Positions 1-9,054 of a DNA stretch of 64,000 nucleotides are shown here, in pieces. The stretch comes from Paenibacillus daejeonensis DSM 15491 (GTDB lineage Bacteria > Bacillota > Bacilli > Paenibacillales > Paenibacillaceae). Below the pieces are notes generated by a model. That model did not search any database and was not told the origin of the DNA. It worked only from the letters and a program-made list of their open reading frames with translations. Every line of letters starts with the position of its first letter. Within the stretch, counting starts at the first letter, position 1. The translations under genes and the position numbers were made by a program. The stretch covers positions 109,243 to 173,242 of the forward strand of contig NZ_KB899672.1 of assembly GCF_000378385.1 (NCBI RefSeq), read 5' to 3'.

Positions 1-201
1 CTGATTGCGGAGAGTATTGTCGGGATGGCCCGCAAGCTAGGGCTGGAGGTTGTGGCAGAGGGCGTGGAGAATCAAGAACAGCTGGCGCGTGTCAAAGATT
101 GGGGCTGCGATGCAGTACAGGGGTATCTGTTTTGCCGTCCGCTTGAAGGGGTGGAGCTGGATGCCATGCTCTCGCAGACGTACGGAGGCTCAATGCAATA
201 A
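1..201 (+). CDS. EAL-domain protein, C-terminal fragment
   Basis: The reading frame is open from the first base and ends in TAA at 199-201, giving the last 66 residues of a protein that begins outside the window. The residues VVAEGVEN followed by QGYLFCRPL are the usual end of an EAL domain, the c-di-GMP phosphodiesterase fold. Whether it is active, and whether GGDEF or PAS domains precede it, cannot be seen because the catalytic EAL motif lies upstream. A strong terminator follows directly. Confidence 0.85.
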   Translation: MIAESIVGMARKLGLEVVAEGVENQEQLARVKDWGCDAVQGYLFCRPLEGVELDAMLSQTYGGSMQ

Positions 202-236
202 AAAAAAGAAGCCATCTTCCGCAGATGGCTTCTTTT
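202..236. terminator. Bidirectional Rho-independent terminator
   Basis: A perfect stem GAAGCCATCT/AGATGGCTTC with a 5-base loop is flanked by seven A on the left and TTTT on the right. It can therefore end transcription of the EAL gene on the plus strand and of the small minus-strand gene that converges on it. Confidence 0.85.
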
Positions 237-255
237 GCTTATGTGTAGGTGTGGG

Positions 256-474
256 TCAGGATACTTCCAAATACAGCTTCGTGCCGTCATTGTACTGAAA
301 GATTGCCACGTCACGAATGATTTCCACGGACTTGATCCGTTTCCACCGCTTATAGAATTCGAAGTCCAGCGCGAGCTCGGCTAGCTTGGCATGCAATAGG
401 TCATAATATTGATTATGTTCAGATGGATAGTATACAGGGACCGATTTATTTTTGAACGTAACGACTTTCATCAT
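256..474 (-). CDS. Small conserved-looking protein of unknown function
   Basis: This encodes 72 residues. The start is one of two adjacent ATG codons (474 or 471), chosen because GGAGGTG lies 6 to 9 bases upstream on the minus strand; a GTG at 483 would overlap the ribosome site. The protein is basic and aromatic-rich, with an amphipathic middle (YYDLLHAKLAELALDFEFYK) and a beta-like end (IFQYNDGTKLYLEV). No signal peptide, membrane segment or known motif is visible. It is a single gene ending at the shared terminator. I do not recognise the family. Confidence 0.6.
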   Translation of the reverse strand: MMKVVTFKNKSVPVYYPSEHNQYYDLLHAKLAELALDFEFYKRWKRIKSVEIIRDVAIFQYNDGTKLYLEVS

Positions 475-483
475 CGCACGCAC

Positions 484-819
484 CTCCGCTCTTTTTTATC
501 ATCTTATCCCAGAGATTTTAGATGGTTATAAAGGAGGCGTCAGGCCATTGTTTAATTTGCTAACATTTTTTTAATAATTAGAGCTGACCAGTGGAATCAG
601 GCCTGTGCCTGGTTGAGATAAAGCCGCCTCATTGACGGACACTGTACAACCATTGTACAACCATTATATTATACGTGCAAACGGAGCTTTTGGTTTCCCT
701 TCAATCAAAAATGTAAAAAAAATTTACGTCATTGTAATCTTAAAGCAGTACGGGCGACAAGGCTTGTCCACCACGCAGGAAAGGGCCGCCAAGAAGGGGC
801 CCTGCTTGCCATATCAAGT
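484..819. other. Gap of 336 bases with an 11-bp tandem duplication
   Basis: No convincing gene was found between the catalase stop and the small protein's ribosome site. The one ordered element is a perfect direct repeat of TGTACAACCAT at 643-653 and 654-664, next to an AT-rich run. Spacing to any -35/-10 pair is poor on both strands, so the repeat may be an operator or only a chance duplication. Confidence 0.5.
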
Positions 820-1716
820 TTACAGATTGCCGGAACGCTTGAGCCGCTTGACGATTTCCAAGTAATCGTCTGCTGTAATACCAGGAGCAAACTCCTCCGG
901 AAGCTCGCGCAGCTCGGGGATAGGGGAACCCTCTGGCGTGCCGACAATGACCTCCAGCTTGCCGCCGGTCTCGGGATGGGTGCCTTTCCAAATCTGGTCG
1001 ACATCCCGATAATCATCATAGCTGAACGTATACAGCTTGCGTCCGAATCCCATCGCTTCAAATTTGCGTGCACTATCGAACTGCTGGTTGCTCAGATCAG
1101 GAATCGGAATCAGCTTGGTCATATCTACCCCGGTGGCAATCTCCAGAGCCTTGGCGTAGGCAAGCACATGGACACCGCCTCGCACCAGCAGGTATCCGAT
1201 CATCTCGCGGGCGACGGGGTGGTTGGTCATTTCATAGACCCGCATTTTGTGCGTGCGAGCTCCACATTCAAGGAAGAAGTTATGCAGCAGATCGAGCACC
1301 AGATTTCCGCTGTTGAAGACGTAATCTCCGCGCCAGGGCTGACCCATAGAGTCGCCTGCAAGGGCAGTCTGGGCAGTTGCGATAAAATGATAGGTATTGC
1401 GTTTATTGAGCCCTTCGTGGAGCGGTGTAGAATCGGGCTTGCCAGGACTGGTTGTGCCGGTCAGAATCAGATTAATTGCAGTGGAGACCAGCTCGACGTG
1501 GCCCAGCTCTTCGGCCGTGATGCTGGCGACCAGATCGTAGAAGGGCTTGAGCTTGGTCTTGCCGCGGAAGTTGAAGGACTGAAACAAATAATTATTCAAT
1601 GTCGACATCTCACCGAATTTGCCGCCCAGCAGCTCTTGGACAGCGGCCGCAGCGTTGGCGTCGGCAAACGTAGACGCTGGTAGTTCGATCTGAAGCTTAT
1701 TGATCCGGGTAAACAT
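820..1716 (-). CDS. Manganese catalase
   Basis: This 298-residue protein has the ferritin-like four-helix bundle of the non-haem manganese catalases, which disproportionate hydrogen peroxide at a di-manganese site. The expected ligands are all seen: Glu36 (KFGEMSTL), Glu70 and His73 (AEELGHVEL), Glu150 (NFFLECGAR) and His183 (GGVHVLAYA). Their spacing matches that known for the Lactobacillus plantarum enzyme, shifted by one to four residues. The C-terminal tail is typical of this group, and some Bacillus relatives are spore-coat associated. The ATG is preceded by GAGGTGG at good distance. It appears to be a single-gene unit, divergent from the histidine kinase. Confidence 0.93.
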   Translation of the reverse strand: MFTRINKLQIELPASTFADANAAAAVQELLGGKFGEMSTLNNYLFQSFNFRGKTKLKPFYDLVASITAEELGHVELVSTAINLILTGTTSPGKPDSTPLHEGLNKRNTYHFIATAQTALAGDSMGQPWRGDYVFNSGNLVLDLLHNFFLECGARTHKMRVYEMTNHPVAREMIGYLLVRGGVHVLAYAKALEIATGVDMTKLIPIPDLSNQQFDSARKFEAMGFGRKLYTFSYDDYRDVDQIWKGTHPETGGKLEVIVGTPEGSPIPELRELPEEFAPGITADDYLEIVKRLKRSGNL

Positions 1717-1914
1717 TTGTGCTCCACCTCTCTTGGCAATTCACTAGTTCCAAGTGTATGCGCACCCGCTGGCGGGCAGACCATCAGAATAAGCGCCGGC
1801 CTCGCAACAATCCGGTCGATGCATGTGGAACGGTGTAGAAGGAATGGTGTACAATAAGAAGGTGCATTTATCGGAAGACAGCAGTTGTTCTGCTTGCCGG
1901 AAGGGAGGAGAGTC

Positions 1915-3468
1915 TTGCAGTTCTACAAGGCCTTTCTAACAAACATTAGCTTGCTTATTACCATCGGATATATTTTTAATCTGGTCTATAAATATATATT
2001 TGTCCGCACAGCTAGCACGCTGCAGACGGGCCTGGTTCCCGTGCTGTTCATCTGCTCGGGCTGGCTTGCCATGCTGTTTGGCCTGCAGTTGACGGAGACG
2101 ATTTTGTTTGATCTGCGTTATGTGCCGATTTTATTTGCAGCCCTTGTGTTCCGCAAGCCAGCAACCTTGATTCTAATTGGTTTGGGAATCGGCGCAGGAC
2201 GGTTGTTTTTTGGCATCAATGCTGCAGCCTGGGCCGGGTTTGCCAACATGATTATTCTGGGGATCGCCAGTAGTCTGCTGGTGATTTGGTTCCGGGACCG
2301 GGATTGGTCCTACCGCTGTAAGGCACTCATTGCTATCCTGACAATTAACACGTTAAATATCATTAACATTGCGCTGCTGGGTATCATCCCGGTTTACGAA
2401 TTTTTTACGCAAATCGCTATTTATACCTACCCGCTCGGCTTGATCCTTAGCGGCTTGTTCATCTTCATCATTCGTGACTTTCAGAAGGAACGGAAGCGGG
2501 TCCAGGACCTTCGCAATATGAATGTCATTCTGCGGAGACAGACGCGGGAGCTGCGTACCGCCAAGCGCGAACTGGAAGAGAAGGCCAGACAACTGATGCA
2601 AGCGTCCCGGTACAAGTCCGAGTTTTTGGCCAACATGTCGCATGAGTTAAAAACACCGCTTAACAGCATTATTTTGCTCTCCCAAATGATGAAAGAAAAC
2701 GAAGAAGAGAAACAGACACATGCACCAGGCGAGGTTAATTATGCCGACATCATCCTGGCTGCTGGCAATGATTTGCTTTATCTGATTAATGATATCCTTG
2801 ACCTGTCCAAGGTAGAAGCTGGCAAAATGGATATTAACATTGAATATGTTGCGATGGACGAGCTGTTGCAGATGACGGAGCATCAATTCAGGGCGCTGGC
2901 CCAGCAAAAAGGTTTGCACTTCGAGGTGATGCTTGGTCAGAATTTGCCAGGCGGGCTGTATATTGATGCACTTCGGGTCAATCAGATTTTGCGTAATCTG
3001 TTGGTCAATGCGTTCAAGTTCACGGAGGAGGGGGGCGTTACCCTGCAAGTGTCGGTCGAAGACAGCTCCCAGGAGGAAGGAAAGCCGCTGCGCATGAACA
3101 AGCGCCGCTTTCTCTCATGGAACAATGCGGCTTGGTATGGTGGCTTCAACTCCGCAGTCAACCGGGCCATTCGGCGGGGGCAGCGTACGGAATCCGATGT
3201 CTTGCAGAGAGTGATGCCCCAACAATGGATTGTGTTCGCGGTTCAGGATACGGGCATTGGCATTGATGAAGAGAAGCAGCAGCAAATATTCGAGGCATTC
3301 CAGCAGGCTGACGGAGCGACCACGCGCAAATACGGGGGGACCGGACTGGGTCTGTCGATCAGTCTGCAGCTTGCCCATCTGCTAGGGGGGACGCTAACGC
3401 TTCACAGCCGGCGCGGCGAGGGCAGTACATTTACGCTAAGGCTGCCGCTTCGAGAGAATCAATCGTGA
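1915..3468 (+). CDS. Membrane-bound sensor histidine kinase with LytS-like 5TM sensor
   Basis: The TTG at 1915 is taken as start because GGGAGGAG lies just upstream; the product is 517 residues. Residues 1-190 are several hydrophobic helices resembling the 5TMR-LYT sensor module. A charged coiled coil (about 195-235) leads to a HisKA domain with the phospho-acceptor His243 in SHELKTPLNS. The ATPase domain shows the N-box LRNLLVNAFKF (about 358), G1 DTGIGI (about 445) and G2 GGTGLGLSIS. A basic, aromatic stretch of roughly 50 residues sits between N-box and G1, longer than usual. No receiver domain is fused and no response regulator gene is adjacent, so its partner is unknown. Confidence 0.85.
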   Translation: MQFYKAFLTNISLLITIGYIFNLVYKYIFVRTASTLQTGLVPVLFICSGWLAMLFGLQLTETILFDLRYVPILFAALVFRKPATLILIGLGIGAGRLFFGINAAAWAGFANMIILGIASSLLVIWFRDRDWSYRCKALIAILTINTLNIINIALLGIIPVYEFFTQIAIYTYPLGLILSGLFIFIIRDFQKERKRVQDLRNMNVILRRQTRELRTAKRELEEKARQLMQASRYKSEFLANMSHELKTPLNSIILLSQMMKENEEEKQTHAPGEVNYADIILAAGNDLLYLINDILDLSKVEAGKMDINIEYVAMDELLQMTEHQFRALAQQKGLHFEVMLGQNLPGGLYIDALRVNQILRNLLVNAFKFTEEGGVTLQVSVEDSSQEEGKPLRMNKRRFLSWNNAAWYGGFNSAVNRAIRRGQRTESDVLQRVMPQQWIVFAVQDTGIGIDEEKQQQIFEAFQQADGATTRKYGGTGLGLSISLQLAHLLGGTLTLHSRRGEGSTFTLRLPLRENQS

Positions 3469-3596
3469 TCCAAGTTAGGAAGGGGGAATATGAGGTTCGT
3501 TACTTATGGGGCTTCCTCACCAGGGGAGGAAATGGTACACTTTTAATGATGGGTTAACTAGGGAAGTTGTAATCTGACACATTAAAGGAGCCTGTG

Positions 3597-4964
3597 ATGG
3601 CTAAAATAAAAATCAAGTTTGCTTGTACGGAATGCGGGACCGAGTCTCCGAAGTGGCTCGGCAAGTGTCCAGGGTGCGGGGCTTGGAACACGATGGTAGA
3701 GGAGAAGGAAACCACTGTCCGCACCCAGGGAATCGGCTTGTCGAATCTTCATGCGAAAGAAAAAGCGCTTCCGATCATAAGTATTAAAGGGGAAGAGGAA
3801 CCGCGCATCGCCACCAAGCTGAATGAGTTGAACCGCGTGTTGGGCGGGGGCGTAGTTCCGGGCTCCCTCATTTTGGTTGGCGGCGATCCGGGCATCGGCA
3901 AGTCCACGTTGCTGTTACAAACCTCGCATGCCCTCGCCTCCAAGGGATTAACAGTACTATATGTGTCAGGTGAGGAATCGGTCAGACAAACTCGCATGCG
4001 CGCTGATCGCTTGGGGGCGTTGACCGAAACACTGTATGTCTTGTGCGAGACCAGTCTCGATCACATCAGCGATGCAATCGAAGCTACCAAGCCCGATTTT
4101 CTCGTCATTGACTCCATTCAGACGGTCTATGAACCCAATGTCCAATCCGCGCCGGGCAGTGTGGCTCAAGTTCGGGAGTGCACAGCGCATTTCATGCGGA
4201 TCGCCAAAGTAAAAGGCATCGCTACCGTTCTTGTTGGTCATGTGACCAAGGAAGGGGCGATCGCGGGGCCGCGTCTGCTGGAGCATATGGTGGATTGTGT
4301 GCTTTATTTCGAAGGGGAACGGCATCACACGTATCGTCTGCTGCGTGCGGTCAAGAACCGCTTCGGCTCGACCAACGAGATCGGTATTTTCGAGATGGAG
4401 GAAGCTGGCTTGCGGGAAGTGACCAATCCTTCCGAGCTGTTTCTCTCCGAACGGCCGCTGGGTGTCGCGGGCTCCACGGTTGTGGCGAGCATGGAGGGCA
4501 CGCGGCCGATGCTTATTGAATTGCAGGCGCTTGTGACGGCGACCAATTTCCCGTCCCCTCGCCGTACAACGACCGGGATCGATCATAATCGAATGGCACT
4601 CATTATCGCAGTATTGGAAAAACGCATGGGCATGTTTCTGCAGAATCAAGATGCTTACCTCAATGTCGCGGGTGGCGTCAAGCTTGACGAACCAGCCGTT
4701 GATTTGGGGGCGGCGATCTCGCTGGCGTCCAGCTTTCGAGATGTCCCGACACGCCCGTACGACGTCGCCTTTGGCGAAATCGGGCTTACGGGAGAGGTCC
4801 GTGCGGTGTCACGGGCAGAACAACGGGTTAAGGAAGCTCAAAAGCTCGGCTTCCGGCGTGTGATCATGCCGCAGAAAAGTCTGAAAGGGTGGAAGCCGCC
4901 CGAAGGAATTGAAATCATCGGCGTGAATACCGTCTCAGAAGCGCTCTCGGCAGCGCTTGGCTAG
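3597..4964 (+). CDS. radA: DNA repair protein RadA
   Basis: This 455-residue protein is the RecA-like branch-migration factor that works in recombinational repair and natural transformation. In order it has a zinc finger (Cys10, 13, 24, 27), a Walker [11 protein letters not shown] near residue 98, the RadA-specific KNRFGSTNE motif near 253, and a Lon-protease-like C-terminal domain. The ATG at 3597 is preferred to a GTG three bases earlier because AAGGAG ends 6 bases before it. disA begins 10 bases after the stop, so the two are cotranscribed, as in Bacillus. Unlike B. subtilis, no ctsR-mcsA-mcsB-clpC genes lie upstream. Confidence 0.96.
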   Translation: MAKIKIKFACTECGTESPKWLGKCPGCGAWNTMVEEKETTVRTQGIGLSNLHAKEKALPIISIKGEEEPRIATKLNELNRVLGGGVVPGSLILVGGDPGIGKSTLLLQTSHALASKGLTVLYVSGEESVRQTRMRADRLGALTETLYVLCETSLDHISDAIEATKPDFLVIDSIQTVYEPNVQSAPGSVAQVRECTAHFMRIAKVKGIATVLVGHVTKEGAIAGPRLLEHMVDCVLYFEGERHHTYRLLRAVKNRFGSTNEIGIFEMEEAGLREVTNPSELFLSERPLGVAGSTVVASMEGTRPMLIELQALVTATNFPSPRRTTTGIDHNRMALIIAVLEKRMGMFLQNQDAYLNVAGGVKLDEPAVDLGAAISLASSFRDVPTRPYDVAFGEIGLTGEVRAVSRAEQRVKEAQKLGFRRVIMPQKSLKGWKPPEGIEIIGVNTVSEALSAALG

Positions 4965-4974
4965 AGGAGGCCAT

Positions 4975-6051
4975 ATGAAAGAAACCAACCAACAAGACAT
5001 CACCAATCAACTGCTGCAGCTGGTCGCACCCGGTACAGCATTTCGCGAGGGGGTGGAGAATGTCCTGCGTGCCAAGACGGGTGCGCTCATCGTCGTCGGT
5101 TACAGCCCTGAAGTGATGGAGGTGGTGGACGGCGGCTTCTCCATCAACTGTGACTTCTCGCCCAACTACCTGTATGAACTGGCCAAAATGGATGGCGCTA
5201 TCATCCTGAGTGAAGATCTGCGCCGCATTTTGTTTGCGAACACACAGCTTATTCCGGATAGTTCGATTCCTTCCATCGAGACAGGAATCCGTCACCGGAC
5301 GGCAGAACGCGTGGCCAAGCAAACGGGCAAACTGGTCGTTTCCATCTCGCAGAGGCGCAATGTCATCACCTTGTACCAGGGTCAGCTCCGTTATTCGCTG
5401 AAGGAAATGGGCGTCATTCTCACCAAGGCCAATCAGGCCATTCAGACGCTCGAAAAATATAAAGCGGTACTAAGCCAGGGGCTGACAAATCTGTCGGCTG
5501 CCGAGTTTGAGGAACTGGTTACGCTGCAGGAAGTGGCGGCTGTCATCCAACGCGTAGAGATGGTGCTGCGTATCAAAACGGAGATCAAACGATACGTCAA
5601 TGAACTCGGCACTGAAGGACGACTCATCAGCATGCAGATGGATGAGTTGGTCGGCGGTGTAGAGGAGGATGCGTGGTTCCTGCTCAAAGATTATGCAAGG
5701 GACAACGGGGACGAACGGATCCGCGAGATTCGGGCGGGATTGAAGAAGATGAGCTCCGAGGAGCTGCTGGATATTCATCATATCGTCAGGCTGTTAGGCT
5801 TCCCTTACACCAATACGATAGCAGATGAAGCGATCCTTCCGCGCGGCTATCGGCTGTTGCACAAAATTCCGCGACTGCCGATCATTATCATCCATAACCT
5901 GGTCGAACGCTTCAAGCATTTGCCTGATGTGGTCAATGCAAGCATTGAGCAATTGGATGAGGTAGACGGAATTGGCGAGGTCCGGGCACGTGCCATCAAG
6001 GAAGGTTTGAAACGAATTCAAGAGCAGGTATTGATTGACAGACAAATTTAA
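4975..6051 (+). CDS. disA: DNA integrity scanning diadenylate cyclase DisA
   Basis: DisA makes cyclic di-AMP from two ATP and scans DNA for branched lesions; RadA is known to modulate it in Bacillus, which fits the pairing here. The 358-residue product has the DAC catalytic motifs DGA (residues 73-75) and RHRTAER (106-112), a helical linker with a coiled region, and a C-terminal helix-hairpin-helix DNA-binding domain ([18 protein letters not shown]). The ATG at 4975 has GAGGAGG 4-5 bases upstream. The end of the gene carries a promoter-like sequence for the next gene. Confidence 0.96.
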   Translation: MKETNQQDITNQLLQLVAPGTAFREGVENVLRAKTGALIVVGYSPEVMEVVDGGFSINCDFSPNYLYELAKMDGAIILSEDLRRILFANTQLIPDSSIPSIETGIRHRTAERVAKQTGKLVVSISQRRNVITLYQGQLRYSLKEMGVILTKANQAIQTLEKYKAVLSQGLTNLSAAEFEELVTLQEVAAVIQRVEMVLRIKTEIKRYVNELGTEGRLISMQMDELVGGVEEDAWFLLKDYARDNGDERIREIRAGLKKMSSEELLDIHHIVRLLGFPYTNTIADEAILPRGYRLLHKIPRLPIIIIHNLVERFKHLPDVVNASIEQLDEVDGIGEVRARAIKEGLKRIQEQVLIDRQI

Positions 6052-6063
6052 TTCCCATACAAT
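6035..6063 (+). promoter_or_regulatory. SigA-type promoter for pssA, overlapping the end of disA
   Basis: TTGACA at 6035-6040 and TACAAT at 6058-6063 are separated by 17 bases. The -35 box lies inside the last codons of disA and the -10 box just after its stop. This would give pssA its own transcript. Confidence 0.65.
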
Positions 6064-6187
6064 ATTAGAATGCTTTCGTGTGCTTGCTGGCAATTCCGAA
6101 ACTTGGAACCATTATGGTTGCCAGTTCGTAAATAGGAGCAGGTGCGAAGATTTGTAAATGGGCATAGTAAAGATGAGGTGGATAGAG

Positions 6188-6937
6188 ATGATCACGAAAT
6201 CGATACCGAATCTTTTTACCATAGGCAATTTGTTTCTGGGCGTTGTAGCGATTATTCTCGTGTTCAATGAACGGCCGGAATATGCGGCCATGATGGTCAT
6301 TATCGCCATGCTCCTGGATGGCGTGGATGGCAAGGTCGCCCGGGCGCTTAATGTGCAGAGTGAATTCGGCAAGGAGTTGGACTCCTTGTCGGATGTCATT
6401 TCCTTCGGCGTGGCGCCGGCTTTCATTATGTACGTTGTGGCTTTTCAGGAGCTCAATCCGGCGGCGGCTTGGATCATTACAGCCCTGTTCCCGATCTGCG
6501 GAGCGCTGCGGCTGGCCCGGTTTAATGTTGTGCCTGGGACACCAGGCTATTTTATCGGCTTGCCGATTCCTGCCGCAGGCGGTGTGTTGTGTACATTGGC
6601 TTTGTTTTATCAGGATATTCCGGTCGCGGTTCTGCTGCTCAGTATGATTGTGCTTTCTTACTTGATGGTTAGCAAGGTGAAATACCCGAACTTCAAAAAG
6701 GTCGGTATTCCGAAAGGGTCCATCTGGGTTATTCCACTTGTGGTATTAATCGCAGTGGTCCTCGGTATCATCTTTCCGGATCAACTAGCAAAAATCATTT
6801 TTGTGCCACTGGTGTTGTATGCACTGTATGGCCTAAAAAAAAACGTTGACCGCCGGCTTTCCGGAAAATCCCGCAAGCGTCGGGGCCAAGTCATGGAAGC
6901 GAAGGAAGAGTCGGCGAACTCGGAGAATAGCGCGTAA
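6188..6937 (+). CDS. pssA: CDP-diacylglycerol-serine O-phosphatidyltransferase
   Basis: This integral membrane enzyme makes phosphatidylserine, the precursor of phosphatidylethanolamine, from CDP-diacylglycerol and serine. The CDP-alcohol phosphotransferase signature is complete: LLDGVDGKVAR followed by the spaced acidic residues of KELDSLSD. About six to eight hydrophobic helices follow, with a basic tail. The ATG at 6188 gives the usual MITKSIPNLFT start, with GAGGTG 7 bases upstream; earlier ATGs at 6158 and 6173 are in frame but less typical. The product is 249 residues. A terminator follows, so it closes the radA-disA-pssA group. Confidence 0.92.
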   Translation: MITKSIPNLFTIGNLFLGVVAIILVFNERPEYAAMMVIIAMLLDGVDGKVARALNVQSEFGKELDSLSDVISFGVAPAFIMYVVAFQELNPAAAWIITALFPICGALRLARFNVVPGTPGYFIGLPIPAAGGVLCTLALFYQDIPVAVLLLSMIVLSYLMVSKVKYPNFKKVGIPKGSIWVIPLVVLIAVVLGIIFPDQLAKIIFVPLVLYALYGLKKNVDRRLSGKSRKRRGQVMEAKEESANSENSA

Positions 6938-6968
6938 TACAGGATAGAGATGAGACATTGCAAGGCTG

Positions 6969-7007
6969 GCACTTACCTCATGTGTGATGGGGTAAGTGCT
7001 TTTTTTG
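6969..7007 (+). terminator. Rho-independent terminator after pssA
   Basis: The stem GCACTTACC/GGTAAGTGC is followed by a run of seven T. It is well placed 30 bases after the pssA stop. Confidence 0.88.
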
Positions 7008-7081
7008 ATTATAATCGTTTTTCTCACGTTACCTTAGTTGTTAACAAGGTGTGCACAGGGTGTTGGTAACTGCACAAACCC

Positions 7082-7205
7082 TGTGGACAAACCTGTGATT
7101 TTTGGGGATAAAGCTGTGGATACGTAAAAATAGAGCTAGTTTATAACAATTTCAACATAAAAATGTGCATAACCTCGATGAATGAAGGACGTTAAATTAT
7201 CCACA
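7082..7205. promoter_or_regulatory. Cluster of DnaA-box-like 9-mers
   Basis: Four sites match the DnaA box TTATNCACA in 124 bases. TGTGGACAA at 7082-7090 and TGTGGATAC at 7115-7123 are minus-strand copies with one mismatch each; TGTGCATAA at 7164-7172 is a perfect minus-strand copy; TTATCCACA at 7197-7205 is a perfect plus-strand copy. A weaker TGTGCACAG lies at 7050-7058. The stretch between is AT-rich and has no gene. This resembles the DnaA-binding clusters outside oriC described in Bacillus, but binding here is inference. Confidence 0.6.
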
Positions 7206-7265
7206 CTGGATAACTTTGGTGCAAAACCTTTGCCGATCCGCTGAGAGGCGCACTTGCGAAGGCCA

Positions 7266-8108
7266 TTACAACGCACCTGCATCTCTTGCCGAGTAGAACG
7301 AAGGATAAATCGGTCGATAGTTCAAATCGTCTCTTATTCGCGTTGTATCGACGACCATGTCCCACGGATCATAATCCTTTTGCAATGCTTCTGACGGTAT
7401 CTCGCTGTGATTAAGTTGAAAAAGCTCAGCAATTGAGATCGGCGCATCGTCGCCAACATTATAGATTCGGCCATCATAACCCGGTATCATGGCTGCAAGC
7501 ATCAGGGCTTGGCTTACGTCCGCATGGTGTACCATATGGATTCTCTTGGCTGGATTCCAACTACGGAAGTACGGCAGACTTTCAGTGATGTGGGGATCGT
7601 GCTCCCCATAAACAAAGGGCAGCCGAACGATGCGCACACCCAATCCCTGCTCGCGATGGAGCTGCAGCAGCGCATCTTCGGCTTCAACTTTACTTTGCGG
7701 ATAAGGATGCACGGGTCTAAGCTCATCGTCTTCGCGGCATGGTCTCCAGCGATTAATCGAACCATAGACGTTATTGGTACTCGTAAAAACAAACCTTGGC
7801 ACACCTGCCTTCAACGCCGCTTGAGCCAAGGCTATACTGCCATCGAAGTTTGCTGTTCTAGTCGTATTCTCGTCTACCCCGCGGAACTGTGCAGCCAAAT
7901 GAATTACAACATCCGTACCCTGGAGATCGTCAGCATAGCTTTCCGGCTGCAAAAGATCGCCTTCCAACAGCTCGGCCCCTTGCTGATAAAGCCAATCCGC
8001 TTTTGCGGCGTTCCTTACTAACAATTTAACTTGGTGTCCGCGCTGCAGTATACGGGGGACAACACGGCTTCCTACTTTACCTGTTGATCCTGTCACGAAA
8101 ATGTTCAT
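7266..8108 (-). CDS. NAD(P)-dependent epimerase/dehydratase (extended SDR family)
   Basis: This 280-residue Rossmann-fold protein starts with the nucleotide-binding motif TGSTGKVGSRV and has the catalytic YPQSK pair (Tyr and Lys three apart) of extended short-chain dehydrogenases, plus a conserved region FTSTNNVYG. Such enzymes act on nucleotide sugars or small carbonyl substrates; the substrate cannot be told. GAGGAGGA precedes the ATG. It is divergent from the XRE regulator at 8224, with about 115 bases between, which suggests that regulator may control it. Together they interrupt the usual disA-yacL order. Confidence 0.85.
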   Translation of the reverse strand: MNIFVTGSTGKVGSRVVPRILQRGHQVKLLVRNAAKADWLYQQGAELLEGDLLQPESYADDLQGTDVVIHLAAQFRGVDENTTRTANFDGSIALAQAALKAGVPRFVFTSTNNVYGSINRWRPCREDDELRPVHPYPQSKVEAEDALLQLHREQGLGVRIVRLPFVYGEHDPHITESLPYFRSWNPAKRIHMVHHADVSQALMLAAMIPGYDGRIYNVGDDAPISIAELFQLNHSEIPSEALQKDYDPWDMVVDTTRIRDDLNYRPIYPSFYSARDAGAL

Positions 8109-8223
8109 TTTTAGAATCCTCCTCAGCTCTTGAATGTCTTAGGCTTAGCTTAGTAGAAGGCTCGACTAGTTGCCTTCCTGTGTTTATCGTATGATTGGGA
8201 GTGTCAGGATAAGGAGGAGTATG

Positions 8224-9045
8224 ATGAAGGAGGATCCATCCAAAAGGTTACTAGGTGATTTTTTGCGTTCTCGTCGCGAACGCCTTTCTCCAGAAGATGT
8301 AGGGATAGCATCTTATGGACGACGACGGGCGCCTGGGCTTCGAAGGGAAGAAGTAGCCCAGCTTGCCCATATTGGAACTTCATGGTATACCTCATTGGAA
8401 CAAGGTCGAAGTGTCAATCCATCAGAGGATGTACTCAATAACATTGCACACGCGTTACAATTGACGGAGGATGAACGTGAACACCTCCATCTTCTTGCAA
8501 AACCGGCGCAGCAGGAACGGGCAGTTGATGAGCAAATGCATAGGGGTTTGGAACGGACAATAAGTGCTCTTGAGCCTAATCCAGCTTTTATTCTCACTAG
8601 ATATTGGGATCTGTTGATATGGAATAAAGCGGCTGCATTCGTTTTCCAATTACCGCTATTTTCGAATCATATGCAGCAGAGAACCAATTGGTTGAAGCAT
8701 CTTTTGACGGGCGGCTTGCTGGGGGCAGACAAATACAGAGCGCAAGTTGTGATCGCACAGTTTCGTGCAGATTATGCGCATTTACGCGATGATCCAAGGT
8801 TTAATGAGCTCATTGAGGAATTAATGAAGACCAGTCAACTGTTTTGTGAGTTATGGCCGTTACATGACGTTCAGGCCGTTACGGATCGCTACAAACGAAG
8901 TTACGATCCTCTTATCGGAGAGATGGAGTTTGAACATCTGGTCCTCCAACCGTCAAAAAATCCTGACTTGAAGATTATGATTTATACAGCTTCAACAGAT
9001 ACGGCGGCGCGTTTGCACAGTTTAATAAACACGCTGTCAGATTGA
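8224..9045 (+). CDS. XRE-family transcriptional regulator with MmyB-like ligand domain
   Basis: The 273-residue product begins with a helix-turn-helix (LRSRRERLSPEDVG, then LRREEVAQLAHIGTSWYTSLEQGR), followed from about residue 90 by a domain like the MmyB-type ligand-binding region (NPAFILTRYWDLLIWNKAA). This layout is common in regulators of neighbouring oxidoreductases. Two adjacent ATGs exist at 8221 and 8224; AAGGAGG at 8211-8217 leaves 3 or 6 bases, so 8224 is preferred. Base composition is visibly more AT-rich than the core genes around it, compatible with acquisition of the regulator-epimerase pair. The ligand is unknown. Confidence 0.88.
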   Translation: MKEDPSKRLLGDFLRSRRERLSPEDVGIASYGRRRAPGLRREEVAQLAHIGTSWYTSLEQGRSVNPSEDVLNNIAHALQLTEDEREHLHLLAKPAQQERAVDEQMHRGLERTISALEPNPAFILTRYWDLLIWNKAAAFVFQLPLFSNHMQQRTNWLKHLLTGGLLGADKYRAQVVIAQFRADYAHLRDDPRFNELIEELMKTSQLFCELWPLHDVQAVTDRYKRSYDPLIGEMEFEHLVLQPSKNPDLKIMIYTASTDTAARLHSLINTLSD

Positions 9046-9054
9046 TAAGTCATA

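Noticed and set aside
632..865. Plus-strand frame over the catalase 3' end
   Set aside because: No ribosome site and partly antisense to a well-supported catalase gene.
3513..3531. Small hairpin TTCCTC/GAGGAA before radA
   Set aside because: Short stem without a T-run and with no clear role; likely chance.
7007..7260. The DnaA-box cluster as the chromosomal origin itself
   Set aside because: No dnaA or dnaN gene is adjacent and no clear DNA-unwinding element is seen; the cluster is better treated as a separate binding region.
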